NCBI GenBank assembly: GCA_012861695.1
Contig: JAAOOA010000464.1
Span: 62,001 to 126,000, forward strand
Origin: Trematomus loennbergii
Taxonomy: Eukaryota > Chordata > Actinopteri > Perciformes > Nototheniidae
Direction of reading: 5' to 3'
DNA: 64,000 nt
Shown here: one piece after another, positions 45,914-58,833 of the stretch
How the letters are laid out: each line of letters begins with the position of its first letter
Numbering within the stretch: the first letter of the stretch is position 1
The notes under the pieces: generated by a model
The model's database searches: none
Seen by the model: only the letters and a program-made list of their open reading frames with translations
What the model was told of the DNA's origin: nothing
Made by a program: the position numbers and the translations under genes

Positions 45914-46702
45914 CACTGTTGCGATAGAACACACTCTGCTTTGCGCCGTTCGTTGGATGAGGCTGAAATCTCTATTAAAATAAGAAAGGAATTGAAAACA
46001 CCGGAATCAAATTATAACAAATTATCTGAGTTTACTGGTAGGAAATCAAACACATATACAAGTTATACAGAGTACCCCGGTACTCCGGGCTTTTTAGGGT
46101 CGTGATGCGATGTGGCTAAAGATGTCAGGACCACCACTCATCGAACAAGAAAGAGTGCCTTCTGTCAATGATGCGATATGCGGACACAGTTTAACGGAGT
46201 CAACCACTCACCTAACCCAAAAAGCATTTTTACACACAAAAACATCCGTATACATATCCCTATTTTGGGGCGGAGATGAGTTGAATTGTTCCTTCCCATT
46301 TTCCTCCCAAGCGAATCAGTAGAGCCCCTGGGGAGGAGCTGTTTAAACTAACCACCTCCCCCAAGTGCCCTGATTGGCTGGATTCGCTTCTGGCCGAGGT
46401 CAATCAAGTTTCGAACAGAGTGATATCCCCAACCACACCAGGTCAAAAGTCAATGTTCATCTTCCTCTACATTCCTTTTCCAGGGGATATTTTCACCTAA
46501 ACTTCCCTCCTTCCGACCTTAAACTCTACTCCCCTTATTTTACGATGTCTTTAACGACTTAGTGACCGCATCTGGCTCTTAGTGTTGATAAGGATCAATG
46601 TTGGTGTGTAAGACACAGAATCTCTAAGTCAGTGAATTTAAAAGTGAGAATATCATTCTTTTTCTAAGTGATTATCAAAACCCGTTTGTGATTACATAAA
46701 AC
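45914..46702. other. Non-coding, intronic position
   Basis: It lies between the last two readable exons of the minus-strand pseudogene. Plus-strand frames at 45893-46105, 46110-46322 and 46374-46562 have no recognisable domain. Nothing else is seen. Confidence 0.4.
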
Positions 46703-46822
46703 AGTTCAAACAATATATGTTAACTACAATACAATTCAAAACAATATATGTTAACTACAATACAATTCAAAACAATATATGTTTACTAAAATACAATTCA
46801 AAATAATACATGTTTACTTCAA
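46703..46822. repeat. 31 bp tandem repeat, about four copies
   Basis: CAATTCAAAACAATATATG plus TTAACTACAATA repeats at about 46706, 46734, 46765 and 46796. It ends next to the TGA that closes the 46819-46999 exon. Confidence 0.85.
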
Positions 46823-49164
46823 TACAGTGTAGAATCATATCTCTTTCCTTCAGCACGTATCACCATTGTGAACCGTGAGACCCTCTTTCCCTCGCAGCGC
46901 ACAGTGTTTTTGTAGAGTTTACAGAGCCTTGTGAAGATGGCCTCCACCACTCTGTTGCAGTCTGGCCACTGTGCAGGACTGTGAGCCCCAATGAAGCACC
47001 TGTCAATCAAACAGAATACTTATTATTATGAATTACTAAAGATTGAGATGTATTTGTACTTTTCTGTAATTGTACTTCCCTAAAGTTGTGGGGGAAACCC
47101 AGAAAGTGTTGTTCTGCTTTATTCCATCTGACACACACACTTGCTTACAGTATGTCTCTTATGTAATTGTTTGTTTTGGACCCAAGAAAGGAAAGGTGGT
47201 GTTCAAGTTAATAAGGATCCTTTAATAAACTTGACTACACTTATTAAGGTGAAGACAGTATTTCAGACATTTTCAGTCATTTTAAAATGTTGTACTTAAT
47301 GTAACAAACCTTTTAGTGCTCTCCACACCTGGTGCCACAATCTTTTTTGTTGCCCTGAATCGCCCATGCTTCAGTGTGTTTTTGTGACGGGGTGAATAGC
47401 TGGTCTTCCTCTTGTCGAAATCCCCCAGTGCCTGCCACAGAGTGATTATTTTGGCGCACTCGTCTCCACTTAAGGCCAGTAGGTGTTCTCGGAGACCAAA
47501 CAAAAACTCTGCCAGCTCCTGGACGGCTCCATACCCCTCGATATTGTCAGGGCCAACACAATCCTAAAATGAAAGATAATTAAAACATATTTGATAGCAA
47601 CAACAAATGCTATTAATTGTAGCTGACATAACCCAGATTGTGTTACAAGCATGTAAATAAACATAAGAAAGGTAAATTGGTCCTTACATCTACTGGTGGA
47701 GGATGGAAGAGGGACCACAGACCGTGAGGACACGGTGCTCAGTGGGTGCTTCAGTGAAGTCCTGAAACTCGTCAGGTTCAGCATGACCTTCATGAACCTC
47801 TATTGCCACCTCGCTGCTCTCTGACTCTTGTATGGCCAGCTTGTAGTCCTGAAGAACTTGACCAGTTTGCTGGTAAAGGTACTCCACTCCCAACAGTTCC
47901 TCTTTAAAATCAAATAAAAATCAAATTAGATAATACACCATCATATATATAATATCATTTTAAATATAAATGACTTAATCTAATTACTCTTGGTATTTAG
48001 ATGATATGTTATTTGCATATCAATCAGAAAACATAATGCAAGTGATAAAATGGTAGGCTATTAGTATACTACAAGCAAATCAAATATGTATCTACCAGTG
48101 TATTTTCGTGGCCACATAAGGGATGATCTTCTTGCCTAGAACCTCCTCTGCCAGAGTATTCACAGCATGGCGAAGAAGATGATTGTAGCAGTGGGGATGC
48201 TGCTGCTCGTCCCTTGTTGCTGCCACAGCCCGGTCCTCATTCCAGTGTGCCAGTCCATCCAAAAGATAGGCTTGGAAAAAGGTGTCACTTGCCAGAGTAC
48301 CTGTAAAGTACATTTTGAAATGCATCATGTTTTTAATTCAGATAATTTCAACATTTGTATAGATAAAAACACAGCAACCATAGGATGAGAAAAGGGAAAC
48401 ACATATTTACCTGGGATGAACCGGTTCAGGTGCAGGTGAAATTACTCCAGTGAAGTAGAGCCTCTGGCACAGCGGTATGTTGGCAGGCGGTGCCCTCCCT
48501 TCACACTGGAGCCAGTTTGTGCGTAGAACTGCACACCTGGAGGATCCTGGATGCAGGCCACATGCTTCCACTGGGACTTGATGATTTCACTCATCCGGGC
48601 CGAGTTGATGAGTGGCACTCCCAGAGAGTCCCGACCATAGCCCTCGCTGGCTGTGAGCACGAACATGATGACCTGTCCATGCTCATTACCAACGTTGGTT
48701 GCCCAGGTAGCGGTGCCGTAGCTTTTTCCCGCTAGCTTACGGGCCACCTTTTTGGTTGAATCCATCTTCAGGATCCGACCGTACTGGGAAGTGATGGTGG
48801 CCTTGATTTCATCCAGCCTTTGCAGGACATCCTGGGCATAAACTTGCATCAGCCAACGGTGCTTCGGGACAGGAGGCATGGCAGGTACAGGATCAAAGGT
48901 CACGGGCAGAATCAGGCCTGATGTAACAGCACTGGCAACTAGTTTCAGAGCGCATCGAGTTTAAAATACCATCTACAAGCTGATGCTGACAGCCCCGCTC
49001 CTGCCGCCCGCTTGTGGCAGACCACACTTCCACGCTCACCGGCTGGCCCGGACTGGCCATCGGGAGGACCGGGAGGGTGTGTGTATGTGTGGTGCGAGCG
49101 AGGCACACCTTACGTGTTGTTGTTGTTGTTGTTAGCATCTGGTGCTAGCTAGCTGCGCTAACGG

Positions 49165-49375
49165 ATATAAGGAGCTGTTTCAATGAAAACAGAGGAGCGA
49201 CATTTCGCCGACAACTGCGCCGAGCACTTGACTTTATGCAGGTAGCCAGACAGTGGGACATTGTACGAAAAGTCAGCACACTCAGCACGGATAGTGCACG
49301 CAACATGATTGCAGCGTCCAGGCAGCTCCCATGCCTTGAGCTGCACATAGCTCCAACTAATCCATCACAGTGTCT
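49165..49375 (+). pseudogene. Possible hAT transposase fragment
   Basis: A plus-strand frame reads ARQWDIVRKVSTLSTDSARN and MIAASRQLP. The TDSARNM-type motif is common in the central part of hAT (ZBED-like) transposases. The fragment is short, lacks the catalytic residues and runs into a CA repeat. It lies in antisense within an intron of the surrounding minus-strand pseudogene. Confidence 0.4.
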
Positions 49376-49767
<392 letters not shown>

Positions 49768-50838
49768 TATGCACACATCAAAGACCTTCTTAAGGACTTC
49801 AGTATGAATATTGAGTTTCTTTGCCTAAGCCACAGCAGCTGATTTTACGTTGCGACAACAAAAGGAAAAGGACATGAAAAATAAATGACAAAAATGTATC
49901 ACTAAATGTGTCCACTTAAAAATATTGTGTTTTAATGTTTGAGATATTGAAATGTTAACATACCTGCAGGATTTGCCTCCTCAAATTGTACTGCCTCTGC
50001 CAGGAGTGTGCTGTCATCGACCTCACTGAACACAGCCGGGTGTGTGAGGGTGGAGGCTGGGGCCTTTGCTGCCTCGAAGGACACAGGCAGTTGGATGAGG
50101 TGGGGTTTTGGCCGTGCACGTGCATGGACCAAAGCTAAAGAAAGACAAATTAAGGACAAACAGATAAACATCACAAGTATTGAAGAGTACTAAACATTAA
50201 AAAGAAGTGTTATCAAATAAATGTTTGCTTACAGGGTTTGGTTTTGCTGGGGGAAACCAGCCGTTTCACTGCGTTGGTGAGGCTCCTCTGATTTGGCATC
50301 TTCTGTCCAGCCAAAAGGGAGCAGAGTGAAGAGGTTGAGGCATGCTTGCTGGTCCCAGCTTGCTGGGTGGGAGCAGCATGCTCTGTGGTGGTCAAGTGCT
50401 GGGCAGGGGAGTGACCTGGGCAGGGGGAGTGTGCTGGGGAGCGTTGGCAGCATATTGCTCTTCTTTCATGGCAATGGCAATTCTACCAGAAGAAAAGAGC
50501 TCAATATATTCTTTGAAACAGCCCTTGTTCAGGGAATGTTCCTTGGAGTCTTTGCTGCCTCCTGTCGGGTCTCTTATCATTGCTGCCACAAGGTAAGCAG
50601 CATAGCCAAGAGAATTTTCCACTACCCAACAGAAAGTCTGCCCGCGAAACTGACCAAACTGGATTTCGAAGAAACCAAGCAAGTGTCTTCTGTTGGCTGT
50701 TCTGGCCTTGTCCATCACTTCCTCTGGGGAAAGAGGTCGACTCCACGGCCTATCTTTGTTAGACTTCTTGACCTTTGTTGCTTCCAAAGTGTCTGTCAAG
50801 TTAAGAATACCGTCCCGTTTTCGAAAGCGTGGTTCCAT

Positions 50839-51701
50839 CTAGAGAATACGAAAATAGTCATATTTAAAAAAAAATGAGAAATATGTAATTTATAATAAAT
50901 ATTTAATAAAGAAGCTGTAAAATATTACAGATTGATTTAAAGAAAAACTGATGACTACATACAATACAAATTAAAGATGAATAAAAACAAGTACAAATGC
51001 AGATTATGCATTTAAATGTAATCAATCAATCAATCGAAATGTATAAATAGCCTATATTTTGTACCTTACAATGGAAACAGGCCTGCCTACTCAAGTACAA
51101 GTATTTCATAATAAAAGGTGCTGTTAACTGCATTGTAACAACTGCATTGTAACTTCCCTTCCCCCGGACTTTCATTGTTTGTTTAAGTTATTTAAATTAA
51201 TGGTAAAATAAAAACGGGTGTCCGGTTACAGTCAAGGGCAAGATTTGTTTTGCTCTTGTTTTATTCGTATCTCATTTTATTGCATCTCATTTATTTGTTA
51301 AAGCTCGCTTAAAGACTAAATTCACTTTTAAAACACGTCGGTCGCTGCCACCGGTGACAGAGAAAAAAAAGACAATAAAAGAAGCTACGCTCGCTCCCGT
51401 CCGGTCCCGACCGAGATTCTCTCTAGCTCGTAGTTATGTTAGTCCTTAACTTAAACTGGGTAATATCATAAACACATGTTATTTAGCCAGATATGTCAAC
51501 ATTAAATTGACGATACATGTACATAATAATCCACTACCAATAAACATCACATACATGTAACGGTTACGGCGGGACATGTCCGGTTCGCTAGTCATTAGTA
51601 AAATGTCCCTGTGCAACATGTTGTTTTGTTAAAATATATCTATACATCTAATATGACAGTTTATAAGCATTGACAACATAGTTAAAGGATGATGTACTTA
51701 C
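50839..51701 (-). other. Probable first intron of the minus-strand pseudogene
   Basis: The acceptor CGTATTCTCTAG immediately precedes ATG at 50838, and a strong donor GTAAGT lies at 51701-51696. The sequence between is AT-rich with no other signal. Confidence 0.5.
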
Positions 51702-51870
51702 TTTCGTGATGTTGGGAAAAAGTGAATAGGCTTGTTCGAGACGAGCTGCGGCTCGCCTCGAAAGTAGACGAGAATAGCCGATCGCAGCCGGGGAGGTCTC
51801 AAAAAGCTCGCCTGAAGTCGGACAGCTCGGAGTCGGCTTCTTCCTCTTCTTCTTCTTCTCTCGATTGCAA
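51702..51870 (-). promoter_or_regulatory. Probable 5' leader exon/promoter of the minus-strand pseudogene
   Basis: A GC-rich block upstream of the GTAAGT donor contains GGCGAGCCGCAGCTCGTCTC. It is a candidate non-coding first exon; no TATA box is clear. The bordering CTTCTTCTTC run and GCATACCGCCACCTAC at 51850-51900 come from a LINE tail. Confidence 0.4.
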
Positions 51871-51973
51871 ACAATTTTAAGGTGCATACCGCCACCTACG
51901 GAGTCGGCTTGACTCGGTTTGCATTTATAAAGAATGCACAAATGTGTTTAATCGTTAATGTCAGATATGTACT

Positions 51974-53052
51974 CAGTGGCGACTGGTCATTCGGGGCAGG
52001 TGGGGCACAGCCCCACCTAGTGTCAGCAGAAAGTATTACAAATAATGATTACAAAAATGCAAAAAAAAAAATAAAAAAAATATAAAATATATTTTAAGAT
52101 CATGTTTAATCATCTGATTCGTCTGTACATTGCTGTTTTAGTCTGTGTTCTTCTAATTAGTGTGTCTACAGTCACAGTGTGTGCCTATTGAGCTGTTTAG
52201 AGCCATGTGGGACAAAACCTGATTATGCCCCTTCCTCTCGCTGTGAAGTCAACGGTGACTGTAAAAACTTCACTGCGCATGCTCAGAGTATTTTGTAATG
52301 AAATGTGTGTGGCAAAAAAATAATGACCAGAGGGGCACGGAGCTACCATCCCCACCATACGTCATCTCAAATCATTCAGAGCTGATTGGCTGTAAGTACG
52401 TGTGCCGCGAAAAGTGTGGTGTGTGAAGAGGAGACGAGAGAGCTGCAGTGGCGCGTCCTAAAACCAGGAAGTAAGCACAAAAAAGCAATGAGATTTCTCC
52501 AGAGGATTTTAGAAAATAGCTCGAAATAAGATCTGTGGGAAACGTACCTGTTAGATAAATGCACGTTTTGATTAGCCGGATAACATCCACATGTCTACCC
52601 TACTTTATAATTTTTTTATCATAAATCTATGGATTAGATTTATGATAGACTTTTGAAACTACAAGAACATAAGGAGGACTTTTACAAAAAAGTAATAGAA
52701 ATGTTTGTCCAGAAGGATAGGCAAATGGACTTCATCTTCAAGTCAAGGTAAGACCGCCATTTTATTGAAAATGGGATCTTACTAAGAGAGAACAATTCAA
52801 TATTTAAATGATAAAATTACATTTTTTGGGTATCCTTTTGTTGAACTGTCTGTTTAAAATTAATCGAAGCATCAGACAAAAAAAGCTTTTGAAAATAATA
52901 TTATATTTTGGTTTAGGTCAAAATATAATATTTGTAAACCTGAAGAGTCAGTGCCAGTGCCTCACCAGCCATGAACCTCACTGCAGAAGCTTATATATAG
53001 GCATCTAAGTTTTTTGTGCCCCACCACTTTTGTACATATAAAAACGCCACTG
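51974..53052. mobile_element. Non-autonomous hAT-type element, 1079 bp
   Basis: The ends are CAGTGGCGACTGG and, reversed, CAGTGGCGTTTTTATATG. An exact 8 bp target duplication TATGTACT lies at 51966-51973 and 53053-53060. GGGGCACAGCCCCACC is just inside the left end and GTGCCCCACCAC inside the right. A small hairpin ATAAATCTA/TAGATTTAT sits at about 52621-52643. No transposase frame. Confidence 0.88.
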
Positions 53053-53084
53053 TATGTACTAAGTAAATACATTTGTTCCTGCTC

Positions 53085-53350
53085 AAGATTAGATTCAACT
53101 TTATTGTTATTGCACAGATTACAGGTACTGAGACAACGAAATGCAGTTTAGCTTCTAACCAGGAGTGCAAAAAGCAGTAAAGTGAAAAGTAATGTACACA
53201 ATCTACAGAATAAAATATAGAATGAATTGAATGATGAAAAAACAGTGAGGGGTACACAGTAGCCTAGCCTAGTATGAACAGTGTGTTGTATGAATATGCT
53301 AAGATATATAAAGTATGACAACGGTAAGCAGTGCAAGTATAGTATAAAAT
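53085..53350 (-). mobile_element. LINE 3' end fragment, reverse orientation
   Basis: TTCAACTTTATTGTTATTGC followed by ACAGGTACTGAGACAACGAA and ATGCAGTTTAGC is the widespread reversed 3' end of a fish non-LTR element. 5'-truncated. Confidence 0.6.
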
Positions 53351-53379
53351 ATATAGATATTAATTTAATGATAATAAAC

Positions 53380-53940
53380 ATTGTGGAACAATGATGAAAA
53401 ATGTGAATGGAAGTGGCGACGTAAAACTGACACAAAACAACAACACACTTTTGCCGAGCCAATGGAGAGTTTCATCACCACCACGGGGGTCAGCTCGAGA
53501 TACCAGCGAGTCGTTTCCCATCAAGCATTTCGCTTCCGCAGCCCGTGGAGAGAAACTGCGCCGCCTCGCCGCACCTTGCTCTCAAGTCTGCGGGCGTCTT
53601 TGTCCCGCGAGATTTCAACGTCTCATGTCGGCGAGCCTCCAGAGCAAGTCGGACAAAATGACTAACCATCATGCAACGCACTAGCAAGACGTTGATCGCA
53701 ATTGCGCAGGTCTGCGCAGGTCTTGCTTGTCTCAAACAAGCCTAATCTCTCGCTCACGGCGTCAGCAGAGTATAGCCCGCCTACGGAGACACTGATTAGT
53801 CAATTCTTGGTTGCTGCGGGGGCAATTCTTGGTAGCAATACGGGCGCTGATTGGCCAGAGCTCTACATTCTTGGCAGAATCTTGATAGCAGACGTGAACG
53901 TGATTGGCTGTCGCTACCAAGAATGAGCTCAGCCACAGCC
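53380..53940. other. CpG-rich patch, no gene recognised
   Basis: GC-rich sequence with several CpGs and short frames on both strands (for example 53391-53684 plus and 53490-53735 minus), none with a recognisable domain. At 53810-53930 the words ATTCTTGGTAGCAATACGGG and CGCTACCAAGAATGAGCTC form a loose inverted pair. Confidence 0.35.
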
Positions 53941-54032
53941 GCCTTATTATTGCTTTCAACCAACATAATACAGTTATATGAAATCTTTTGGCATAATACA
54001 TTTAATCAAAGTCAACGTTTCAGTTTGTCAGT

Positions 54033-54982
54033 GTGTGATCAACCCTGCCAATAACAGAAATGTCCTTTCGGTCTTTAAAAAGCCTTTTTTTTTTTACAGC
54101 TTTACCTAAAAAGTTACACAGGCTTGTGAAATGCGTCTCATTCCGCTAACTGCTCATGATTGAGAGAGTAGTTTGCTGTGGTTTCAATCAAATTATACAA
54201 GGCTTTGATTGCAGAAAATGTACGCTTTGAAAACTAAAAGGGGGCTGTTTTCCACCTACTTATTATAATGATTATGTAGACTTATGACTATAAAAGAAAG
54301 CAGTTAATTGGTCAGTAAGTGGTGTGAGGGCAGAGTGTTGGATCGACACTTTAAAAGCAATTCAAAGTGCTTTCAATAACCTGAGCAGTTATAGCTGTAT
54401 AAACCTCTGATCTTGATGAAAAGTTTACTTAAAAAATTTCCTTTTTTCATTTAATCCCACAATTAAGGAAGAAGATTGAGGAAACGTGATTTTTTTTAAT
54501 TCATCACTTCCTTTCTTCAAGAATTCAAGGCGATTCCAATAATTTATTAAAGTTTTTGGTCATTTCAGAATCAGTAGGGGGGATGGGGAATTATTTTTTA
54601 CCAGAATCCAGTGTCCTGCAGCTGCAAAGTGGAAGCTACATTCTCTTTTTGACAACACAGGGTGCTACATAACACACTTTCAGGAAAAGTCACGGACTGG
54701 GAGACTTTAATATTTTATTGAAAAAAAGTTACATACAATCAAAAAACAGCTGCGGGTAAAATTGACCCATTGGCGGTTCTAGTGTTAAACTGCATTTGGG
54801 TCCTGATATTCCCTAACCCTGACAAGTGCCCATTAACAGAGGAAGGAGGAACAGTTAGCAGAGTGTTATTCTTTAGTAATACAGCGACTCAGGGTATGAA
54901 CCATGACTGGCTGATTATAGGACAGAGTGGAATTGATTTTGCTAAAAGCTGCCGGAATTATTTATTTTGTCTTACTTTATTT
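54033..54982. other. AT-rich non-coding stretch
   Basis: No gene. GGTAAAATTGACCCATTGGC followed by GGTTCTAGTGTTAA near 54755-54786 resembles the terminal part of a piggyBac-type element, but no partner end was found. Confidence 0.4.
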
Positions 54983-55185
54983 ATTCAGAATCAGAATCAG
55001 AATACCTTTATTTGTCCCACAGAGGGGACATTTACATTATTACAGCAGAAAAGAGCCAAAGGCAGCTTAATGTTAACTAAGAAGCATGCATAAAAACAAA
55101 TATTAAAGATAAAACATTTTAAGAAAATTACACAATTTACAAAATACACATCTGTAACAGTTCTGAGATGTAGCAGCCAGGTATA
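54983..55185 (-). mobile_element. LINE 3' end, left half, split by Tc1 element
   Basis: CAGAATCAGAATACCTTTAT and TTGTCCCACAGAGGGGACAT mark the reversed 3' end of a common fish LINE. It resumes at 59254-59420 (TTGCACATATTGCACACATT). Confidence 0.65.
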
Positions 55186-56017
55186 CAGGTGCATTTCAAT
55201 AAATTAGAATATCGTGGAAAAGTTAATTCATTTCATTAATTCAATTAAAAAAGTGAAACTCATATATTATATGGATTCATTACACACAAAGTGAAATATT
55301 TCAAGGCTTTATTTGTTTTAATCTTGATGATTACGGCTTACAGCTAATGAAAACCCCAAAATCAGTATCTCAGAAAATTAGAATATTGTGAAAAAGTTAA
55401 ATATTGTAGACTCACGGTGTCACATTCTAATCAGCGAAGGTTTCCTGAGCCTTGAAATGGTCTCTCAATCTGGTTCAGTAGGCTTCACAATCATGGGGAA
55501 GACTGCTGACTTGACAGTTGTCCAGAAGACAGTCATTGACACCCTCCAGGAGGGTAAGCCTCAAAAGGTCATTGTTAAAGAAGCTGGCTGTTCACAGAGT
55601 GCTGGATCCAAGCAAATTCATAGAAAGTTGAGTGGAAGGAAAAAGTGTGGTAGGAAAGGTGCACAAGCAACAGGGATAACCGCAGACCTGAGAGGATTGT
55701 CATGCAAAGGCCATTCAAACATTTAGGGGAGCTTCACAAGGAGTGGACTGAGGCTGGAGTCAGTGCATCAAGAGCCACTGCACACAGACGTATCCAGGAC
55801 ATGGGCTACAACTGTCGTATTCCTCGTGTCAAGCCACTCCTGAACCAGAGACAACGTCTAAGGAGAAACATAAATGGTCTATTGCTCAGTGGTCCAAAGT
55901 CCTCTTTTCAGATGCAAGTACATTTTGCATTTCATTTGGAAATCAAGGTCCCAGAGTCTGGAGGAAGAGTGGAGAGGCACACAATGCAAGTTGCTTGAAC
56001 TCCAGTGTGAAGTTTGG

Positions 56018-57025
56018 TGGTACTGGTGGTACGCCATCTCCCGCTAGTGGTACGCGGAGGAATCTGAAATATAAAGAAAATATTTTATTTAAAAAAAAAA
56101 AATGTATTTAACCAGATGAAAACATTGAGACAAAATCTAATTTACAATGCTGACCTGGCCAAGAAGGCAGCAACGTTACATGTTCTTACACATAACAGAC
56201 ATATAAAATACAGAAAACACAACTAAGTAAACAAAAGCAGTCACTACATTGTGCACATTTGGGACAGTAAGGTACACTACTTATTACTGCAAGAGCAGCT
56301 GGTGGTAAGGACCTCAGACAACTTCCATTTAAAACAGGCTATAGTGCCATCAGTTTTTTAAGGCTTGATTGAATAACATTAATTACAAAATAAATCATAC
56401 TATAAAAATACTACAACGAATGAAAATAAGCTTGAGATAATTGAAACTGTGGTTTAAATAAGTTCTAATAGGCTATTGTTGTTTTTAGATTTAGAAACAC
56501 ATTTTTTTTTTTAAATGTATTTCTGGCGTTGCTAATGACGACCATGCTACCCGCGAACGATTAGCGAATGTTGCAAGCAAGCTAAAGAAAGAAGAATGCT
56601 GAATGATGTTAAAAACGTGGCTCAAAGCGGGAGGTATTCGGAAGAGAGGTACTGAGGAGAATATTACCAGCGAAAGTGAACAAGTGAATGAGGAGGAGGA
56701 CAGTCATCAACCGAGCACAAGCGCAGGCTCCGCCAGCAACGCAAAAGTGATATGCACAGCCGCTGTGATGGAGGAGAGAAGTGACTCAGGAAGAAGGCAT
56801 TTGCACAAAGAATGGAGAGAAGGCTGTGACCGAGGTCAAAAGCTGAAAAAGCACACACTTGCCCTTAATTGCTATCTTTTTTCTTTTCTTTTTTACTTTG
56901 CCACCACCGAAATGGCAATAGCAAACATCAGCAGACTGAAGATGAGCTATTAGCCCTTAGGCTCATCTGTATATATACATACAGACATAAAACCATACAT
57001 ACAGACATACATATATATATACAAT
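56018..57025 (+). mobile_element. Insert replacing the Tc1 catalytic region; possible hAT relic
   Basis: It is unrelated to Tc1. It starts GGTGGTACTGGTGGTACGCC, contains a 116-codon frame at 56603 (MLKTWLKAGGIRKRG, then an acidic Ser-rich stretch) like the N-termini of some hAT-type transposases, and ends in a CATACAGACATACATA microsatellite. No clear terminal repeats or target duplication, so a replacement or deletion accompanied the insertion. Confidence 0.4.
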
Positions 57026-57102
57026 ACCCCATAGATTATCTATAGGGTATTGTCAAGAGGAAGATGAGAGACACAAGACCCAACAATGCAGACGAGCTGA
57101 AG

Positions 57103-58833
57103 CTGTCCTCGACCACTTTGAGCCTGTATCCCTCTCTTCTCTCTCAGATGTAGTCAAGCACCTGCGCCCGACAAACTGCACCTCAGACAGCATTCCCTCT
57201 CGCCTTCTCAGAGATGTTTTAGGATCAGTTGGAGCAAGTATTTTATTACTTATAAATACCTCTCTTAGCTCAGGATGTGTCCCAGCTGCCTTCAAACATG
57301 CCGTGGTTAAGCCACTACTTAAAAAGAAAAATCTCGACCCTTCCATTCTCGCAAATTTTAGGCCCATCTCCCAGCTACCTTTTTTATCAAAAGCCCTGGA
57401 GCGAGTAGTCTACGCCTAGCTGCAGTCTTTCTTAACCACGCATGGAATCCATGAAAAGTTTCAGTCTGGCTTCAAACCCATGCAACAGCCCTTTTAAGAG
57501 TTTTTAATGATCTGCTCCTAGCCGCCGACTCAGGTAGCCCAGCTGTCTTGGTGCTGTTAGACCTGACAGCTGCCTTCGACACTGTGGACCATAGCATCCT
57601 GTTGTCACGGCTTGAACAGTCCGCTGGCATCACAGGCTCTGCCCTTGCATGGTTCAGGTCCTACCTGACAGACCGTAGCTTCTCAGTACAGCTAGGTGCC
57701 TTCTCCTCAGCCATAGCCCCTCTTACCTGTGGGGTTCCCCAAGGCTCGATTTTGGGCCCCATCCTTTTTCTACTGTACATACTAGGTTAAATTCTCACAA
57801 AACACAACATTCCCTTCCACTGCTACGCCAACGATGTACAGATCTATCTGCCACTCAATTCAAATGTTAACTCATTACAGCTATTGATGGACTGCTTAGC
57901 AGAGATCAAATCCTGGCTGAGCCAAAATGTCCTCAACCTCAATGAGAGCAAGACTGAGGTTATCTTTTTTGGACCCCAACCTCTAGCCTCCCAGGTTGAT
58001 ATTCTGGGCTCCCTCAAAAATATATCCTCCCCTCTGTCACGAACCTTGGAGTGACCTTCAATAGCGCTTTAAATTCGATAAGCAGGTCAGCAGCGTAGTC
58101 AAAACCTGCTTTTTTTACGACTATTGGCCAAGACTAAGTCGTTTTTATCATTTGAGGACCTGGAAAGGGTTATTAATGCCTTTGTTACCTCGAGGTTGGA
58201 CTACTGCAACGCTCTGTACGTGGGTATGGACCAGCCATCAATTAAACGCCTGCAGCTAGTCCAGAACGCAGCTGCACGTCTACTCACTGGCCACAAAAAG
58301 CGTGACCACATCACCCCAATTCTGGCCTCACTGCACTGGCTTCCAATTCGGTTCCGAATTGATTTTAAACTCCTTTTTTGTTTTTAAAGCACTAAATGGG
58401 CTGGCTCCGGCCTATATAGCTGAACTCCTCCAGCGCTACATCCCAGCCAGAGCTTTAAGGTCTGCTGACCAGCTGTTGCTGATAGTGCCCAAGACCAGGC
58501 TCAAAACCCGAGGGCACCGAGCCTTCGCAGCAGCTGGCCCGAGGCTCTGGAACACTCTGCCCCTCCATGTGAGGTCGGCCCAGACCCTAAGGGTTTTTAA
58601 ATCTACTCTTAAGACACACTTCTTCTCCCTGGCCTTTTAATCAGAGCGGAGCACGACTCCTGACTTTTCCCTGTGTTTTCTTTTTAAATATCTATTGTAA
58701 TTTATTGTCTTTTATTGTGCTTATAGAAATGTGTTTTTATGTGATTGTAGTTATTACATGTACAGCACTTTGGCCCGACCAAAAATCGCTTTTAAATGTG
58801 CTCTATAAATAAACCTTGATTTGATTTGATTTG
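57103..58833 (+). mobile_element. 5'-truncated L2-type LINE inserted in the Tc1 transposase
   Basis: An exact 18 bp target duplication AATGCAGACGAGCTGAAG flanks it at 57085-57102 and 58834-58851. The coding remnant has [36 protein letters not shown], a catalytic box reading YANDVQIYL, and C-terminal LWNTLPLHVRSAQTLRVFK. The 3' UTR ends AAATGTGCTCTATAAATAAA plus a (GATTT) tail. Frames are broken by stops (57788-57790) and indels. YADD has become YAND, removing a catalytic aspartate. A tail of the same family lies at 14528-14660. Confidence 0.92.

Noticed and set aside
45893..46105. Plus-strand frame beginning in a hAT MITE end
   Set aside because: Its first codons lie in the transposon terminus and the rest matches nothing I know.
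53391..53735. Overlapping frames on both strands in a CpG-rich patch
   Set aside because: No recognisable domain on either strand; GC-rich DNA is poor in stops by chance.
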